Shown in pieces: positions 7,612 through 16,622 of a DNA stretch of 53,626 nt (positions are counted from its first letter, which is position 1; every line of letters begins with the position of its first letter). Source of the stretch: Micrococcales bacterium (GTDB lineage Bacteria > Actinomycetota > Actinomycetes > Actinomycetales > Microbacteriaceae); contig JAHEGC010000005.1 of assembly GCA_024639965.1 (NCBI GenBank), positions 1 through 53,626 on the forward strand, written 5' to 3'. The notes beneath the pieces were generated by a model, which saw only the letters and a program-made list of their open reading frames with translations, did not search any database and was not told the DNA's origin. A program made the translations under genes and the position numbers.

Positions 7612-7908
7612 TTAGCGCTGAACGATGGCGAGCACGTCGCGGGCCGAGAGTACGAGGTACTCAACGCCGTTGTACTTCACCTCGGTGCCGCCGTACTTCG
7701 AGTACAGGACGACGTCGCCGACGGCGACATCGAGCGGAACGCGGTTGCCGTTGTCGTCGATGCGGCCGGGACCGATCGCGACAACTTCGCCCTCCTGGGG
7801 CTTTTCCTTGGCCGAGTCGGGGATGACGATTCCCGACGCGGTGACCTGTTCAGCAGCGAGCTGCTGAATAACGATGCGATCTTCGAGCGGCTTGATTGCG
7901 ACCGACAC
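7612..7908 (-). CDS. groES: Co-chaperonin GroES (Hsp10)
   Basis: The lid of the GroEL folding chamber, forming a heptamer in the cytoplasm. It has 98 residues, standard length. It contains the mobile-loop region ([19 protein letters not shown]), the roof segment GPGRID and the ending [14 protein letters not shown]. The start is GTG 7908 with AGAGAGG upstream; the frame extends to 7944 but lacks a ribosome site there. groEL is not next to it, so the chaperonin genes are split. The promoter overlaps a CIRCE element, so HrcA repression and heat induction are expected. Confidence 0.97.
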   Translation of the reverse strand: MSVAIKPLEDRIVIQQLAAEQVTASGIVIPDSAKEKPQEGEVVAIGPGRIDDNGNRVPLDVAVGDVVLYSKYGGTEVKYNGVEYLVLSARDVLAIVQR

Positions 7909-7961
7909 GGTTGACCTCTCTCTAACGGGGAACGAAATGCGCACGATTGCGCGGTGATGTC

Positions 7962-7990
7962 AGTTTATCGCGGGAATTAGCACTCGACAA
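7962..7990 (-). promoter_or_regulatory. groES promoter
   Basis: On the minus strand, TTGTCG (7985-7990) and TAAACT (7962-7967) are separated by exactly 17 bp. The -35 box lies within the CIRCE element. A second possible pair, TTGGCA and TAATTC with an 18-bp spacer, also lies in CIRCE. No transcript data are available. Confidence 0.6.
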
Positions 7991-8003
7991 ACCAGAGTGC
8001 CAA
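7977..8003. promoter_or_regulatory. CIRCE heat-shock operator (HrcA site)
   Basis: TTAGCACTC-N9-GAGTGCCAA matches the CIRCE consensus TTAGCACTC-N9-GAGTGCTAA at 17 of 18 arm positions. CIRCE is the binding site of the HrcA repressor. It covers the groES promoter and also lies about 25 nt upstream of the divergent methyltransferase gene, so it might affect both. Confidence 0.93.
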
Positions 8004-8028
8004 CACCGGGTACTGATTGAATGGAACC

Positions 8029-9204
8029 ATGAAGCGCGCCGACGTCGAACTGTTGTTCACGCCCGAGGCGTTGGCGCTTCTCGATTCGCTTCCGCCCTAC
8101 TCGGCGAAGGACAACGTTGTTCAATCCGTCGGGCGCCTCCGCGAACGCGGAATCTCCGAAGATATGACCCGGGTCGTTCTCAAGCAGCGACGGCTGCGCG
8201 CACAAGCGGTGCCGAAGTTCGGCGAATTCGCCGCGCGAATGTTCTTCACCGACGACGGCTTGCAGCAAGCCACGAGGTTGTCGGTCTCCGCTCATCACGC
8301 CGCACGGTTCCGCGCGCTCGGTGGCGTCCGCGTCGCCGACCTCGGCTGTGGCATCGGTGGCGATGCGCTCGCCCTTGCCGGTCTCGGAGTAGACGTCACC
8401 GCCATCGATCGGGACGAGGCAACCGCCGCAATCGCGGAGTACAACCTGGCGCCCTTCGACAACGCTCGCGCCGAGGTCGCCGATGCCGAATCGGTTGATC
8501 TCACACGGTTCGATGCTCTCTGGTTCGACCCGGCGCGACGAACCGCCTCGAAGGTTCGCATCGATCCGTCCGAGTGGTCGCCCTCGCTCGAATGGGTGTT
8601 TGATGTCGCGTCCCGTATCCCCAGCGGGATCAAGCTTTCGCCCGCGGTGCCCCACGAGTTGATCCCCAACGAGGTCGAAGCGCAATGGGTGGACGATCGC
8701 GGCGACACCGTGGAGTGTGTCGTCTGGACCGGTTCGCTCGCGCGACCGAATGTTGCACGAAGTGCGCTGATTCTCGGCGACGACACCGCGGAGCTCACCG
8801 CTCCGGCGCCCGATTCGGAACTGACGGTCGGCCCCATCGGCGCTTACGTGTACGACCCGAGCGGGGCCGTCATCCGTGCTGAACTCCTTGGCGCACTCGC
8901 CGACCGAATCGGTGCCCACGGAATCGCGCCAACCATCGCGTACCTCAGTTCCGACGCTCACACCGAGACGCCCTTCGCCCAGGCGTTTCGGGTGGTCGAC
9001 GTGCTCGCCCTCGATCAACGAACCATCGCAGCGTATTGCCGCGACCATTCGATCGGCACTCTAGAAATCAAGAAACGTGGCGTCGATATCGACCCGGCTC
9101 AATTCCGCACGAAGTTGAAACTTTCGGGCAAGAACTCGGCGACGTTGATCGCCACGCGTGCCGGCGATGGTCGCGTCGCGATCGTGTGCGAACGCGTTCG
9201 CTAA
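8029..9204 (+). CDS. Class I SAM-dependent methyltransferase, THUMP-like domain family
   Basis: A predicted methyltransferase of 391 residues; target unknown. The SAM-binding motif [12 protein letters not shown] is at about 102-112, with the acidic strand-2 end VTAIDRD. A FDPARR motif near 165 takes the place of the usual motif IV. The C-terminal third (residues about 300-391, ending [12 protein letters not shown]) matches the actinobacterial THUMP-like region and contains [16 protein letters not shown] 8029 is preferred over an in-frame TTG 12 nt earlier. It is divergent from groES and shares a 4-nt convergent stop overlap (CTAA) with tsaD. An RNA substrate is plausible because of the THUMP-like region, but not shown. 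Confidence 0.8.
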   Translation: MKRADVELLFTPEALALLDSLPPYSAKDNVVQSVGRLRERGISEDMTRVVLKQRRLRAQAVPKFGEFAARMFFTDDGLQQATRLSVSAHHAARFRALGGVRVADLGCGIGGDALALAGLGVDVTAIDRDEATAAIAEYNLAPFDNARAEVADAESVDLTRFDALWFDPARRTASKVRIDPSEWSPSLEWVFDVASRIPSGIKLSPAVPHELIPNEVEAQWVDDRGDTVECVVWTGSLARPNVARSALILGDDTAELTAPAPDSELTVGPIGAYVYDPSGAVIRAELLGALADRIGAHGIAPTIAYLSSDAHTETPFAQAFRVVDVLALDQRTIAAYCRDHSIGTLEIKKRGVDIDPAQFRTKLKLSGKNSATLIATRAGDGRVAIVCERVR

Positions 9205-10238
9205 AGGCTGACGACGTCGACGGGAAGCGTCGAATCGACGGCGAAGTCGAGCGGTGATGGTGCAATGCCCCGTGCAACGAGGTGTGCACCCAGTGCGGCG
9301 ATCATGGCGCCGTTGTCGGTGCAGAGGGCGAGCGGGGGTACGCGAAGTTCGATGCCGTTGTCGGAACACCGTTCCTCGGCAAGAGCACGTATGCGGGCGT
9401 TCGCGGCGACACCACCTCCGAGGAGTAAACGAGGGACGCCGTGTTCGAGACACGCCGCAACCGCCTTGCGGGTGAGCACGTCGGCCACTGCCTCCCGGAA
9501 ACTCGCGGCGACATCGGGGATGGACAGCGCCTCAGAAGTTTCGACGTGACGCGCCACCGCCGTCTTGAGCCCCGAAAAAGAAAAATCGTATCGGTGTCGT
9601 TCGAGATCTTTCGGCAGGGTGAGCCCGCGAGGGAATCGGATCGCGGCGGGGTCACCGTCGGTCGCAACCCGATCGATGTGCGGGCCGCCGGGATAGGGAA
9701 GTGCGAGCAATCGAGCGACCTTGTCGAAGGCCTCGCCCGCCGCGTCGTCGATTGTCTCGCCGAGGAGTCGAACATCATTGACGAGATCGTTGACGAGCAA
9801 AAGCGACGTGTGGCCGCCGCTCACGAGGAGAGCGACGGTGGGGAGTTCGATTTCGCCACCGTCCTGTCGGAGCATGTCGGCGCCGACGTGACCGACGAGA
9901 TGGTTGACGCCATAGAGCGGTTTGCCGAGAGACACGGCGAGCGCTTTGGCCGCTCCCACACCGACCATCAGCGCACCGGCGAGGCCGGGACCCGCAGCGA
10001 CGGCGACGGCATCGATGTCGTCGAGTCGAATGTTCGCCTCGCGCATCGCGGCGTCGAGGGTTCCCCGGAGTGCTTCGAGGTGCGCTCGCGCCGCGATTTC
10101 GGGCACCACCCCTCCGAAGACCGCGTGTTCTTCCATGCTCGAGGCGATGACGTTGGCGAGCAGCGTGCGCCCGCGGACAATACCGACACCCGTTTCGTCG
10201 CAACTCGATTCAATGCCGAGGACCAACGGTTCCGTCAT
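9201..10238 (-). CDS. tsaD: tRNA N6-adenosine threonylcarbamoyltransferase TsaD
   Basis: Transfers threonylcarbamoyl from threonylcarbamoyl-AMP to A37 of ANN-decoding tRNAs, giving t6A, as a complex with TsaB and TsaE. 345 residues. The N-terminus [16 protein letters not shown] is diagnostic. Metal-binding His113 and His117 lie in [11 protein letters not shown], and the sugar-kinase fold motifs [10 protein letters not shown] and [11 protein letters not shown] follow. It is the last gene of the glmS-to-tsaD operon, overlaps rimI by ATGA, and converges on the methyltransferase gene with a 4-nt overlap. Confidence 0.97.
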   Translation of the reverse strand: MTEPLVLGIESSCDETGVGIVRGRTLLANVIASSMEEHAVFGGVVPEIAARAHLEALRGTLDAAMREANIRLDDIDAVAVAAGPGLAGALMVGVGAAKALAVSLGKPLYGVNHLVGHVGADMLRQDGGEIELPTVALLVSGGHTSLLLVNDLVNDVRLLGETIDDAAGEAFDKVARLLALPYPGGPHIDRVATDGDPAAIRFPRGLTLPKDLERHRYDFSFSGLKTAVARHVETSEALSIPDVAASFREAVADVLTRKAVAACLEHGVPRLLLGGGVAANARIRALAEERCSDNGIELRVPPLALCTDNGAMIAALGAHLVARGIAPSPLDFAVDSTLPVDVVSL

Positions 10239-10684
10239 GACGTGCCCTCCCGTCGCATCACGATCGCGTCCACGCCCGCGGGTTGGTAATACCGGGGCCG
10301 CACCGCGATCGGCTCGAATCCGCGTGAACGATAGAGCGACTGGGCAACATGATTATCGGCACGAACCTCCAGCATGAACGAGTTCGCACCACGCGAACGA
10401 CACCAGTCCAACAGGGCGTCAAACAGCTCTGCGCCAAGACCCTTCCCGCGCTCCGATTCGATGATGGCGATGTTGTGAATGTCCGCGACGTCGTTACCCT
10501 CGAGACCCTGTGCGGCGGCATAGCCGATGATTCGATCGCCCTCTTCGGCGACGAACAACACGTTGTGAGGGTTGTCGATTTCATCGCGCAAGAGTTCCAT
10601 CGGCCACGCATCGTCGGGGAAAAGCTCCCGCTCGAGATCGAAAACGGTCGGCAGGTCAGCGTGCGTGGCGTGACGGATAATCAC
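10235..10684 (-). CDS. rimI: Ribosomal protein-alanine N-acetyltransferase RimI
   Basis: A GNAT acetyltransferase of 149 residues that in E. coli acetylates the N-terminal Ala of S18. It has the acetyl-CoA loop RGKGLGAEL at about 79-87, a GNAT strand with HNIAII, and the typical C-terminal pattern [21 protein letters not shown]. It sits between tsaB and tsaD with 4-nt overlaps on both sides, the common bacterial arrangement tsaB-rimI-tsaD. Some homologues in this context act on other proteins, so the substrate is inferred. Confidence 0.93.
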   Translation of the reverse strand: MIIRHATHADLPTVFDLERELFPDDAWPMELLRDEIDNPHNVLFVAEEGDRIIGYAAAQGLEGNDVADIHNIAIIESERGKGLGAELFDALLDWCRSRGANSFMLEVRADNHVAQSLYRSRGFEPIAVRPRYYQPAGVDAIVMRREGTS

Positions 10685-11274
10685 TGCGACACTCGCTTCG
10701 GGCCCGAACCGGGAGTGGCGTCGGGTGCACGCAGGTACAGCGGGGTCAGACGGGACAGGTCATCGCCCCGAGCGAGGCGGTCGGATGCCGCCCGCGCGAG
10801 ATCGAGAGCGGAAATTGCTGCTGCGCGAACCTCGGGGAATTCGGCGAGGTCGACGTCGGTGGCCAGCGTTGACTCCGTCGTGAGCGCGGGCCCGGCAACG
10901 CGCACACCGTCGCGATAGGTGGTCCACGCCAATTCACGCCGTCGCACGTCGGTGACGACGCAACACGACTCACGGTCACGCGCCGCCGCGTCGTGGCTCG
11001 AGATTCCGGCTACCGGAATTCCGCGCCCCACGGCGAATGCGATTCCCGCCGCGATTCCCACTCGAAGTCCCGTGAACGGACCGGGACCAAGACCAACGAC
11101 AACCGTGTCGACGTCCTTCGGGGACAGGTTCGCCTCGGCGAGAACCTCCGCGATGAAAGAACCGATGTGTTCGGCGTGGCTTCGCGCATCGGCGGTTGAC
11201 CGTTCGGCGACGACACCGTCGCGGACGACAGCGACGCTCGTGCCGAGCGACGTGTCGATCGCGAGAATTGTCAT
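10681..11274 (-). CDS. tsaB: tRNA threonylcarbamoyladenosine biosynthesis protein TsaB
   Basis: A TsaD paralogue that dimerises with TsaD in the t6A complex. 197 residues. Typical signatures are LAIDTSLGTSVAVV at the N-terminus, the RSHAEHI segment, and VVVGLGPGPFTGLRVGIA. As in other TsaB proteins, the second half is short and degenerate for catalysis. It overlaps tsaE upstream and rimI downstream by 4 nt each. Confidence 0.96.
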   Translation of the reverse strand: MTILAIDTSLGTSVAVVRDGVVAERSTADARSHAEHIGSFIAEVLAEANLSPKDVDTVVVGLGPGPFTGLRVGIAAGIAFAVGRGIPVAGISSHDAAARDRESCCVVTDVRRRELAWTTYRDGVRVAGPALTTESTLATDVDLAEFPEVRAAAISALDLARAASDRLARGDDLSRLTPLYLRAPDATPGSGPKRVSQ

Positions 11275-11735
11275 CGATCGCCCCGTCCGATCGCCTCGGC
11301 GAGTTCGCGTCCGCGCTCCCCGACCGCGTGCAGTGTCACGACTCGCGCGTCATCGTCGCCCGACGTTCCGCGATCGATCACGATTTCGAGCCACGCATCA
11401 ACACTCGTGTCAAGCATGCCCTTCCCCCACTCCACAACGCAGATCGACCCATCCCAATCGATGTCGAGATCTTCGAGTTCCGCGGGATTCTGCAGGCGAT
11501 ACGCATCGACGTGAACAAGCGGGGCACCGCCGGTTCGAGCGTGTGTGCGCGCCACCACGAACGTGGGGCTCGTTACCGCGCCGCGAACGCCCAGTGCACG
11601 ACCCAGTCCGCGCGCGAAGGTGGTTTTCCCGGCACCGAGCGGACCGGTGAGACAGAGTACGTCGCCCGCACGCAATTCCCGTGCGACGCATTCCCCGAAC
11701 GCTTCCATCGCGTCGGCGGTCGCAATGTCAATCAC
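11271..11735 (-). CDS. tsaE: tRNA threonylcarbamoyladenosine biosynthesis ATPase TsaE
   Basis: A small P-loop ATPase required for t6A formation. 154 residues from GTG 11735. The Walker A motif GPLGAGKTT is at 31-39, followed by SPTF and the HVDAYRL strand typical of the family. The frame stays open up to 11813, inside alr, but the GTG that overlaps the alr stop by four bases fits the operon pattern. Together with TsaB and TsaD encoded just downstream, all but the TsaC partner of the pathway are here. Confidence 0.95.
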   Translation of the reverse strand: MIDIATADAMEAFGECVARELRAGDVLCLTGPLGAGKTTFARGLGRALGVRGAVTSPTFVVARTHARTGGAPLVHVDAYRLQNPAELEDLDIDWDGSICVVEWGKGMLDTSVDAWLEIVIDRGTSGDDDARVVTLHAVGERGRELAEAIGRGDR

Positions 11736-12832
11736 GGCACATCCACAGCGACGACACGCGAACCGACGTGAGTGACAATGTCGTAGGGAATCGTGTTCGC
11801 CCAGTCGGCCCAATCGTTCGCCGAGGGAACTCCGTCAGCGGGGTCACCCCACAACACGGCCACGTCGCCTTCACGGACGGGGGCGGAGCCCACGTCGACA
11901 ACAATTTGGTCCATCGCGACTCGTCCGACGACAGGAAACCGAACGCCATTGATTGCGACCTCGGCGCGACCCGTGGCCGCGCGCGGGACGCCGTCGGCGT
12001 AGCCCGCCGACACGAGGGCGACGGAAGTCGGCTTCTCAGCGCGCCACAGGTGGTTGTACGAAACCCCGTCCCCCGCTCGAAGTGACTTGACGTTGACGAC
12101 CGACGCTTCGAAGCGCATCGCGGGCGTGAGTTCGCGCGAAACGTCGACGACGTCGTCGCTCGCGTTGAGACCGTAGGCGGCGATCCCGAATCGCACCATG
12201 GTGAAGCGAAGGGAGGGGTGAAGTATCGCCGCGGCGGACGCCGCCATGTGCTGGTGGACAGGGTTGACTCCGCGCTCGGCAAGTTCACCGATAGCAGCGA
12301 CGAATTCCTCGGCTTGAGCCAGATCCGAGGCTCGTGAAGTCCCGGCGACATGCGACATCACACCGTCAATCGTGAGCCGACCGTCGTGGTGGAGCCGTGC
12401 GGCAAGGTCGAAGAGTTCCTCCCGACGATCCGGGCCGACGCCGTTGCGTCCCAACCCCGAATCGACCTTGAGGTGCACGCTCGCCCCACCGACGGCGGCG
12501 ATGCGGTTGAGCTGGTCAGGTGTGGACGCACCGAGGGCGATGTCGCGGGCGACCGCCTCACCGAAATCCTCGTCGGGTGCATGCAGCCAGGCGAGGACCG
12601 GCGCGGTGATGCCAGCGGATCGAAGTTCGAGTGCCTCCACGATGTCGGCCACCCCGAGCCACGTCGCACCGCCAACGAGTGCAGCACGCGCGACGTTGAT
12701 TGCACCGTGCCCGTACCCATTCGCCTTGACGACGATCATCGTGTCGGTGGCCGGGGCGAGCGCGCGCAGCGTCTCGACGTTGCGGCGGATGGCGGATGCC
12801 GAAACGAAGGCTCTCCGAAGCGGCGTCGTCAC
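11732..12832 (-). CDS. alr: Alanine racemase
   Basis: A PLP enzyme converting L-Ala to D-Ala for peptidoglycan. 366 residues from GTG 12832. The PLP-binding lysine is Lys36 in VVKANGYGHG. The racemase domain contains HLKVDSGLGRNGV and MSHVAG; the C-terminal beta-domain contains VSYNHLW (catalytic Tyr region), SAGYADGVPR and VAMDQIVVDV. The open frame continues upstream through acpS, but the GTG overlapping the acpS TGA matches the N-terminus of the family. It is co-transcribed with acpS and tsaE. Confidence 0.97.
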   Translation of the reverse strand: MTTPLRRAFVSASAIRRNVETLRALAPATDTMIVVKANGYGHGAINVARAALVGGATWLGVADIVEALELRSAGITAPVLAWLHAPDEDFGEAVARDIALGASTPDQLNRIAAVGGASVHLKVDSGLGRNGVGPDRREELFDLAARLHHDGRLTIDGVMSHVAGTSRASDLAQAEEFVAAIGELAERGVNPVHQHMAASAAAILHPSLRFTMVRFGIAAYGLNASDDVVDVSRELTPAMRFEASVVNVKSLRAGDGVSYNHLWRAEKPTSVALVSAGYADGVPRAATGRAEVAINGVRFPVVGRVAMDQIVVDVGSAPVREGDVAVLWGDPADGVPSANDWADWANTIPYDIVTHVGSRVVAVDVP

Positions 12833-13185
12833 ACGACCTCCGCGATAACGCTGGCGAAGGCAATTCCGCCATCGTGACTGAGCGAGAGATGAAAGGTGAC
12901 GTCGCGTTCGGAAATGGTGCGCGCCGTTTGCCCGTGGAACCGGAATTCGGGCGCGGCGTCGCGGCGGGGAATCTCGATTTCGATCCACGACAGCCCGGCC
13001 GGCCCGCCGAGCGCTTTGATGAGTGCCTCCTTGGCGGCGAATCGCGCGGCAAGGGACTCGACGGGAAGGTCGCGTTCGGAGGGGGCGAACAGGCGTTCGC
13101 GCAGGTTGGGCGTCCCGTCAAGGTGCGCTTCGAAGCGCGCCACATCGACGACGTCAACTCCGTGTCCCGCGATGGCCATCGTCAT
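12829..13185 (-). CDS. acpS: Holo-acyl-carrier-protein synthase
   Basis: Transfers 4'-phosphopantetheine from CoA to apo-ACP for fatty acid synthesis. 118 residues, normal for AcpS. The metal ligands are visible in GVDVVDVARF (Asp11) and RFAAKEALIKALG (Glu53), and the C-terminal FHLSLSHDGGIAFA completes the fold. A second ATG two codons downstream is an equally possible start. It lies between the kinase and alr genes with 4-nt overlaps at both ends. Confidence 0.96.
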   Translation of the reverse strand: MTMAIAGHGVDVVDVARFEAHLDGTPNLRERLFAPSERDLPVESLAARFAAKEALIKALGGPAGLSWIEIEIPRRDAAPEFRFHGQTARTISERDVTFHLSLSHDGGIAFASVIAEVV

Positions 13186-13796
13186 CGCCCCGACCCGAGC
13201 GCGGCCACGACAGCGTCAACTCGTTGCCCCACGGTCATCGGTCGCGCGGGAAGTTCCAGGACCGGAGTCGTCGTGTACCGGCGAATCACACCCGTGATGA
13301 CGGTGTTGGTCAACACGTGTTTGGTCATCGTCGTCAGCCGACCATTCCCCTCCTCGTTCAACCCGGCCGCGAACGGCGGCATGATCGGGGTGACGACCGC
13401 GAGGTCAATTCGTTTCGCGGCGCTCACCAATCCCTCGATAAGGGTGGACGTATACGAATCGACTTGGCTCGCACCGAGTCCGAACGACACGAGCCACCAG
13501 TCGAGCAGATCGGCATCCCACCGGTCGGCGATAAACGACTCACTCGCCTGATAGGCCTCGGCGCGTTGGCTCTGCCATTCCAGGAACGACTCCGCCATCG
13601 CCTTTCCGAGTCGCTGAAGATTGACGGTATCCCGCGCCTCAATCGCTCGTGAATAATCACGGTCCGCATTAGCGACGGCAAGCAGATTCTCCGGCATCAC
13701 CGGCACCCCGAAGTGTTCGCCCAACGCCACGGCGAGCGTCGACTTCCCCGTGCCCGGGAGTCCCGACACGGAGATGCGAATCGCGGCACTCGACAC
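13182..13796 (-). CDS. Predicted P-loop nucleoside/nicotinamide-type kinase (AAA_28-like)
   Basis: An uncharacterised P-loop protein of 204 residues. Walker A GLPGTGKST is at 12-20, followed by MPENLLAVANADRDYSRAI and the ADRWDADLLDWW segment, reminiscent of NadR/thymidylate-kinase-like proteins that phosphorylate small metabolites. Substrate is unknown. The start is GTG 13796, 7 nt after the glmS stop; the longer open frame overlaps glmS and is not used. It overlaps acpS by 4 nt. Its constant company with glmS, acpS and alr suggests a role in cell-envelope precursor or cofactor metabolism, which is inference. Confidence 0.7.
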   Translation of the reverse strand: MSSAAIRISVSGLPGTGKSTLAVALGEHFGVPVMPENLLAVANADRDYSRAIEARDTVNLQRLGKAMAESFLEWQSQRAEAYQASESFIADRWDADLLDWWLVSFGLGASQVDSYTSTLIEGLVSAAKRIDLAVVTPIMPPFAAGLNEEGNGRLTTMTKHVLTNTVITGVIRRYTTTPVLELPARPMTVGQRVDAVVAALGSGR

Positions 13797-13803
13797 GACG
13801 GAC

Positions 13804-15639
13804 CTACTCGACCGTGACGGACTTCGCGAGGTTGCGGGGCTGATCGACGTCGAGCCCCTTCGCCGCCGCCAGTTCCATCGCGAACATGTGCAGCGGAACA
13901 ACAGCGAGAATCGGTTCGATGAAGCTCGATGCCAACGGAATGGGAATCACCTCGTCGGCGTAGGGGAGCACCGCGGCGTCCCCCTGTTCGGCGATGGCGA
14001 TGACACGGGCTCCGCGCGCGCGAATCTCCTGAATGTTGTTGACGACCTTAGAGTGCAGCGAATTGGGGTCGCGCGGGCTCGGCACGATGACGAACACGAC
14101 CTGCCCCGGCTCGATGAGCGCGATGGGACCGTGTTTGAGTTCGCCCGCGGCGAACCCCTCGGCGTGGATGTACGCCAATTCTTTGAGCTTGAGCGCACCC
14201 TCGAGAGCGATGGGGAATCCGACGTGTCGTCCGAGGATGAGAACCGCCTGGGTGTCCGCCATCCACTTCGCCAGCGTGCGGATGTGCTCGCCGTGCCGCA
14301 GAACCGTGTCGAGCAGTGCGGGAGCCGCTTCGAGGTCGTGAACCGCCGCCGAGAGGATGCGGGCATCGCCCTTTCCGTTGGCTTGCGCAATCGCAATCCC
14401 GAGAAGGTATAGCGCGGTGATCTGGGCGACAAACGCCTTCGTCGACGCAACCGCCACTTCCGGTCCGGCGTGCGTGTAAATCACGGCGTCTGACTCGCGG
14501 GGAATCGTCGCGCCTTGGGTGTTGCAAATCGACAGCGTTCGGGCACCAATCTCCCGGGCGTACTTGACCGCCATGAGCGTGTCCATCGTCTCGCCCGACT
14601 GGCTCACCGACACGATGAGCGTTCGGTCGGAGATGACGGGTTCGCGGTAACGGAACTCGTGGCTCAGTTCGACATCGACGGGGATGCGCGCCCACTTCTC
14701 GATCGCGTACTTGCCGACGAGGCCGGCGTAAGCCGCAGTGCCGCACGCGACAACGATGATGCGATCGACGTCGGCGAAGTCAGCGGGTTCGAACCCGGGA
14801 ATCTCGACAACGCCGTCCTTAACACGGCCGCGCAACGTGTCGGCAACCGCGGCGGGCTCTTCGGAGATTTCCTTCGCCATGAACGACGACCAGCCGCCCT
14901 TGTCGGCGGCCGAGGCGTCCCACGTCACGGTGAAGGGCTCGGGGGTGACGGCGTTGCCGTCGAAGTCAATGACGGACACCGAATCGGGGGTGATGGTGAC
15001 GATCTGGTCCTGGCCGATGGCGAGCGCATCGCTCGTGTACTCGACGAACGCGGCGACGTCGCTTCCGAGGAAGTTCTCCCCCTTGCCGAGGCCGATGACG
15101 AGCGGCGAGTTTCGGCGAGCGCCGACGACCACGCCAGGCGATTCCTCGTGAACGATGAGGAGCGTGAACGCGCCGTCAAACCGCGCGACCGATGCTTTCA
15201 TCGCCTCGGTGAGATTACCCGTGCGGCGATATTCGCGCCCAACGAGGTGCGCGGCGACCTCGGAATCGGTCTCCGACACGAATTCGACGCCGTCCGCGAC
15301 GAGTTCCGCCTTGATTTCGGCGAAGTTCTCGATAATTCCGTTGTGGATGAGTGCGAGCTTGCCGTTGTCACCGAGGTGGGGGTGGGCGTTGACGTCGTTG
15401 GGTGCTCCGTGCGTCGCCCAGCGGGTGTGACCGATTCCGGTGTGACCGTCGTCCAGCGGGTTGGCGACGAGTTCGTCGCGCAACGTCTGCAGCTTTCCCG
15501 CGCGCTTGCGGGTTTCGAGTTCGTCGGAGATGATCGCGACGCCCGCGGAGTCGTATCCGCGGTACTCGAGGCGGCCGAGTCCGCCGAGGAGAACCTCCTG
15601 GGACCCTCGCGGGCCCACGTATCCGACGATTCCGCACAT
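13804..15639 (-). CDS. glmS: Glutamine--fructose-6-phosphate aminotransferase (isomerizing)
   Basis: Makes glucosamine-6-phosphate from fructose-6-phosphate and glutamine, first step of UDP-GlcNAc synthesis. 611 residues. Cys2 (MCGIVGYVG) is the class II glutaminase nucleophile; HTRWATHGAP and NGIIENF complete the amidotransferase domain. Two SIS domains follow (for example VSVSQSGETMDTL and GRHVGFPIALEGALKLKE), and the C-terminus ends PRNLAKSVTVE. It heads the 8-gene minus operon. No glmS-ribozyme-like leader is possible in the 44 nt before coaA. Confidence 0.98.
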   Translation of the reverse strand: MCGIVGYVGPRGSQEVLLGGLGRLEYRGYDSAGVAIISDELETRKRAGKLQTLRDELVANPLDDGHTGIGHTRWATHGAPNDVNAHPHLGDNGKLALIHNGIIENFAEIKAELVADGVEFVSETDSEVAAHLVGREYRRTGNLTEAMKASVARFDGAFTLLIVHEESPGVVVGARRNSPLVIGLGKGENFLGSDVAAFVEYTSDALAIGQDQIVTITPDSVSVIDFDGNAVTPEPFTVTWDASAADKGGWSSFMAKEISEEPAAVADTLRGRVKDGVVEIPGFEPADFADVDRIIVVACGTAAYAGLVGKYAIEKWARIPVDVELSHEFRYREPVISDRTLIVSVSQSGETMDTLMAVKYAREIGARTLSICNTQGATIPRESDAVIYTHAGPEVAVASTKAFVAQITALYLLGIAIAQANGKGDARILSAAVHDLEAAPALLDTVLRHGEHIRTLAKWMADTQAVLILGRHVGFPIALEGALKLKELAYIHAEGFAAGELKHGPIALIEPGQVVFVIVPSPRDPNSLHSKVVNNIQEIRARGARVIAIAEQGDAAVLPYADEVIPIPLASSFIEPILAVVPLHMFAMELAAAKGLDVDQPRNLAKSVTVE

Positions 15640-15683
15640 GCCCGCCAGTCTATCGACCCCGTGAACTGTGTATCGTTGAGCGG

Positions 15684-16622
15684 GTGGCGGACAGTTCTCT
15701 CGGGCTCACCCCGTTCCACGAGATTCCTCGTGAACGCTGGGCCGCACTCGCATCGTCGCTCCCGTCACACCTTTCGCCGAGCGAAATCGACCGGATTCGT
15801 GGTCTCGGCGACGCCCTCGATCTCGACGAGATCGAAAGCATCTACCTTCCACTCACCACACTTCTCGCGAAATACGCCCGAGCCGCTCGCGCGACACACG
15901 CCGACACTGCCCAGTTCCTCGGAATATCGAACCCCCAGACCCCGTTCGTCATCGGTGTGGCGGGATCGGTTGCGGTGGGGAAGTCGACCGTGTCGAGGTT
16001 GCTTCGCGAACTACTCTCGCGCGACCCCGAAACCCCGACCATCGCGCTCGTCACAACCGACGGGTTCCTCTACCCCAACTCCGAGCTCGCGCGCCGCGGC
16101 ATTCTCGATCGAAAGGGATTCCCCGAGTCCTACGACCGTCGTGCGCTCCTTCGTTTCGTCACGGATATCAAGTCGGGTGCGACTCAGGTTTCGGCACCGG
16201 TCTACTCTCACCTCTCGTACGACATCGTTCCCGGCGAATCGATTGCCGTCGCCAAACCCGACATCCTCATCATCGAGGGTCTCAACGTGCTTCAGCCTCC
16301 CGCCGCCGGTCAATCCATCGCGGTGTCGGACCTGTTCGACTTCTCCATCTATGTCGACGCCCGAACGGCCGACATCGAACAGTGGTACGTGAACCGGTTC
16401 CTCGCTCTGCAGTCAAGCGCCTTCGCCGACGAACGTTCGTATTTCCACAAGTACGCGTCCCTCACTCGTGACGAGGCGATCGAGGAAGCCACGCGCATCT
16501 GGCGGGCCGTCAACGAGCCGAACCTCGTCGACAACATCGCTCCCACTCGCGGTCGCGCCGATCTCATCCTCAAGAAGGACCGCAACCACGCCGTGTCGAC
16601 GGTGTTGCTCCGCAAGATCTAG
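15684..16622 (+). CDS. coaA: Type I pantothenate kinase
   Basis: Phosphorylates pantothenate, the entry step of coenzyme A synthesis. 312 residues, standard for CoaA. P-loop GSVAVGKST is at about 94-102; [24 protein letters not shown] and [11 protein letters not shown] are strongly conserved. The start is GTG 15684; only 44 nt separate it from divergent glmS, so the leader is very short. It converges on glmM with a 4-nt CTAG stop overlap. CoA made here feeds the AcpS reaction encoded in the opposite operon. Confidence 0.97.
   Translation: MADSSLGLTPFHEIPRERWAALASSLPSHLSPSEIDRIRGLGDALDLDEIESIYLPLTTLLAKYARAARATHADTAQFLGISNPQTPFVIGVAGSVAVGKSTVSRLLRELLSRDPETPTIALVTTDGFLYPNSELARRGILDRKGFPESYDRRALLRFVTDIKSGATQVSAPVYSHLSYDIVPGESIAVAKPDILIIEGLNVLQPPAAGQSIAVSDLFDFSIYVDARTADIEQWYVNRFLALQSSAFADERSYFHKYASLTRDEAIEEATRIWRAVNEPNLVDNIAPTRGRADLILKKDRNHAVSTVLLRKI

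Noticed and set aside
15640-15683. glmS ribozyme or riboswitch upstream of glmS
   Set aside because: Only 44 nt separate glmS from divergent coaA, too short for the ribozyme, and no conserved core is visible.
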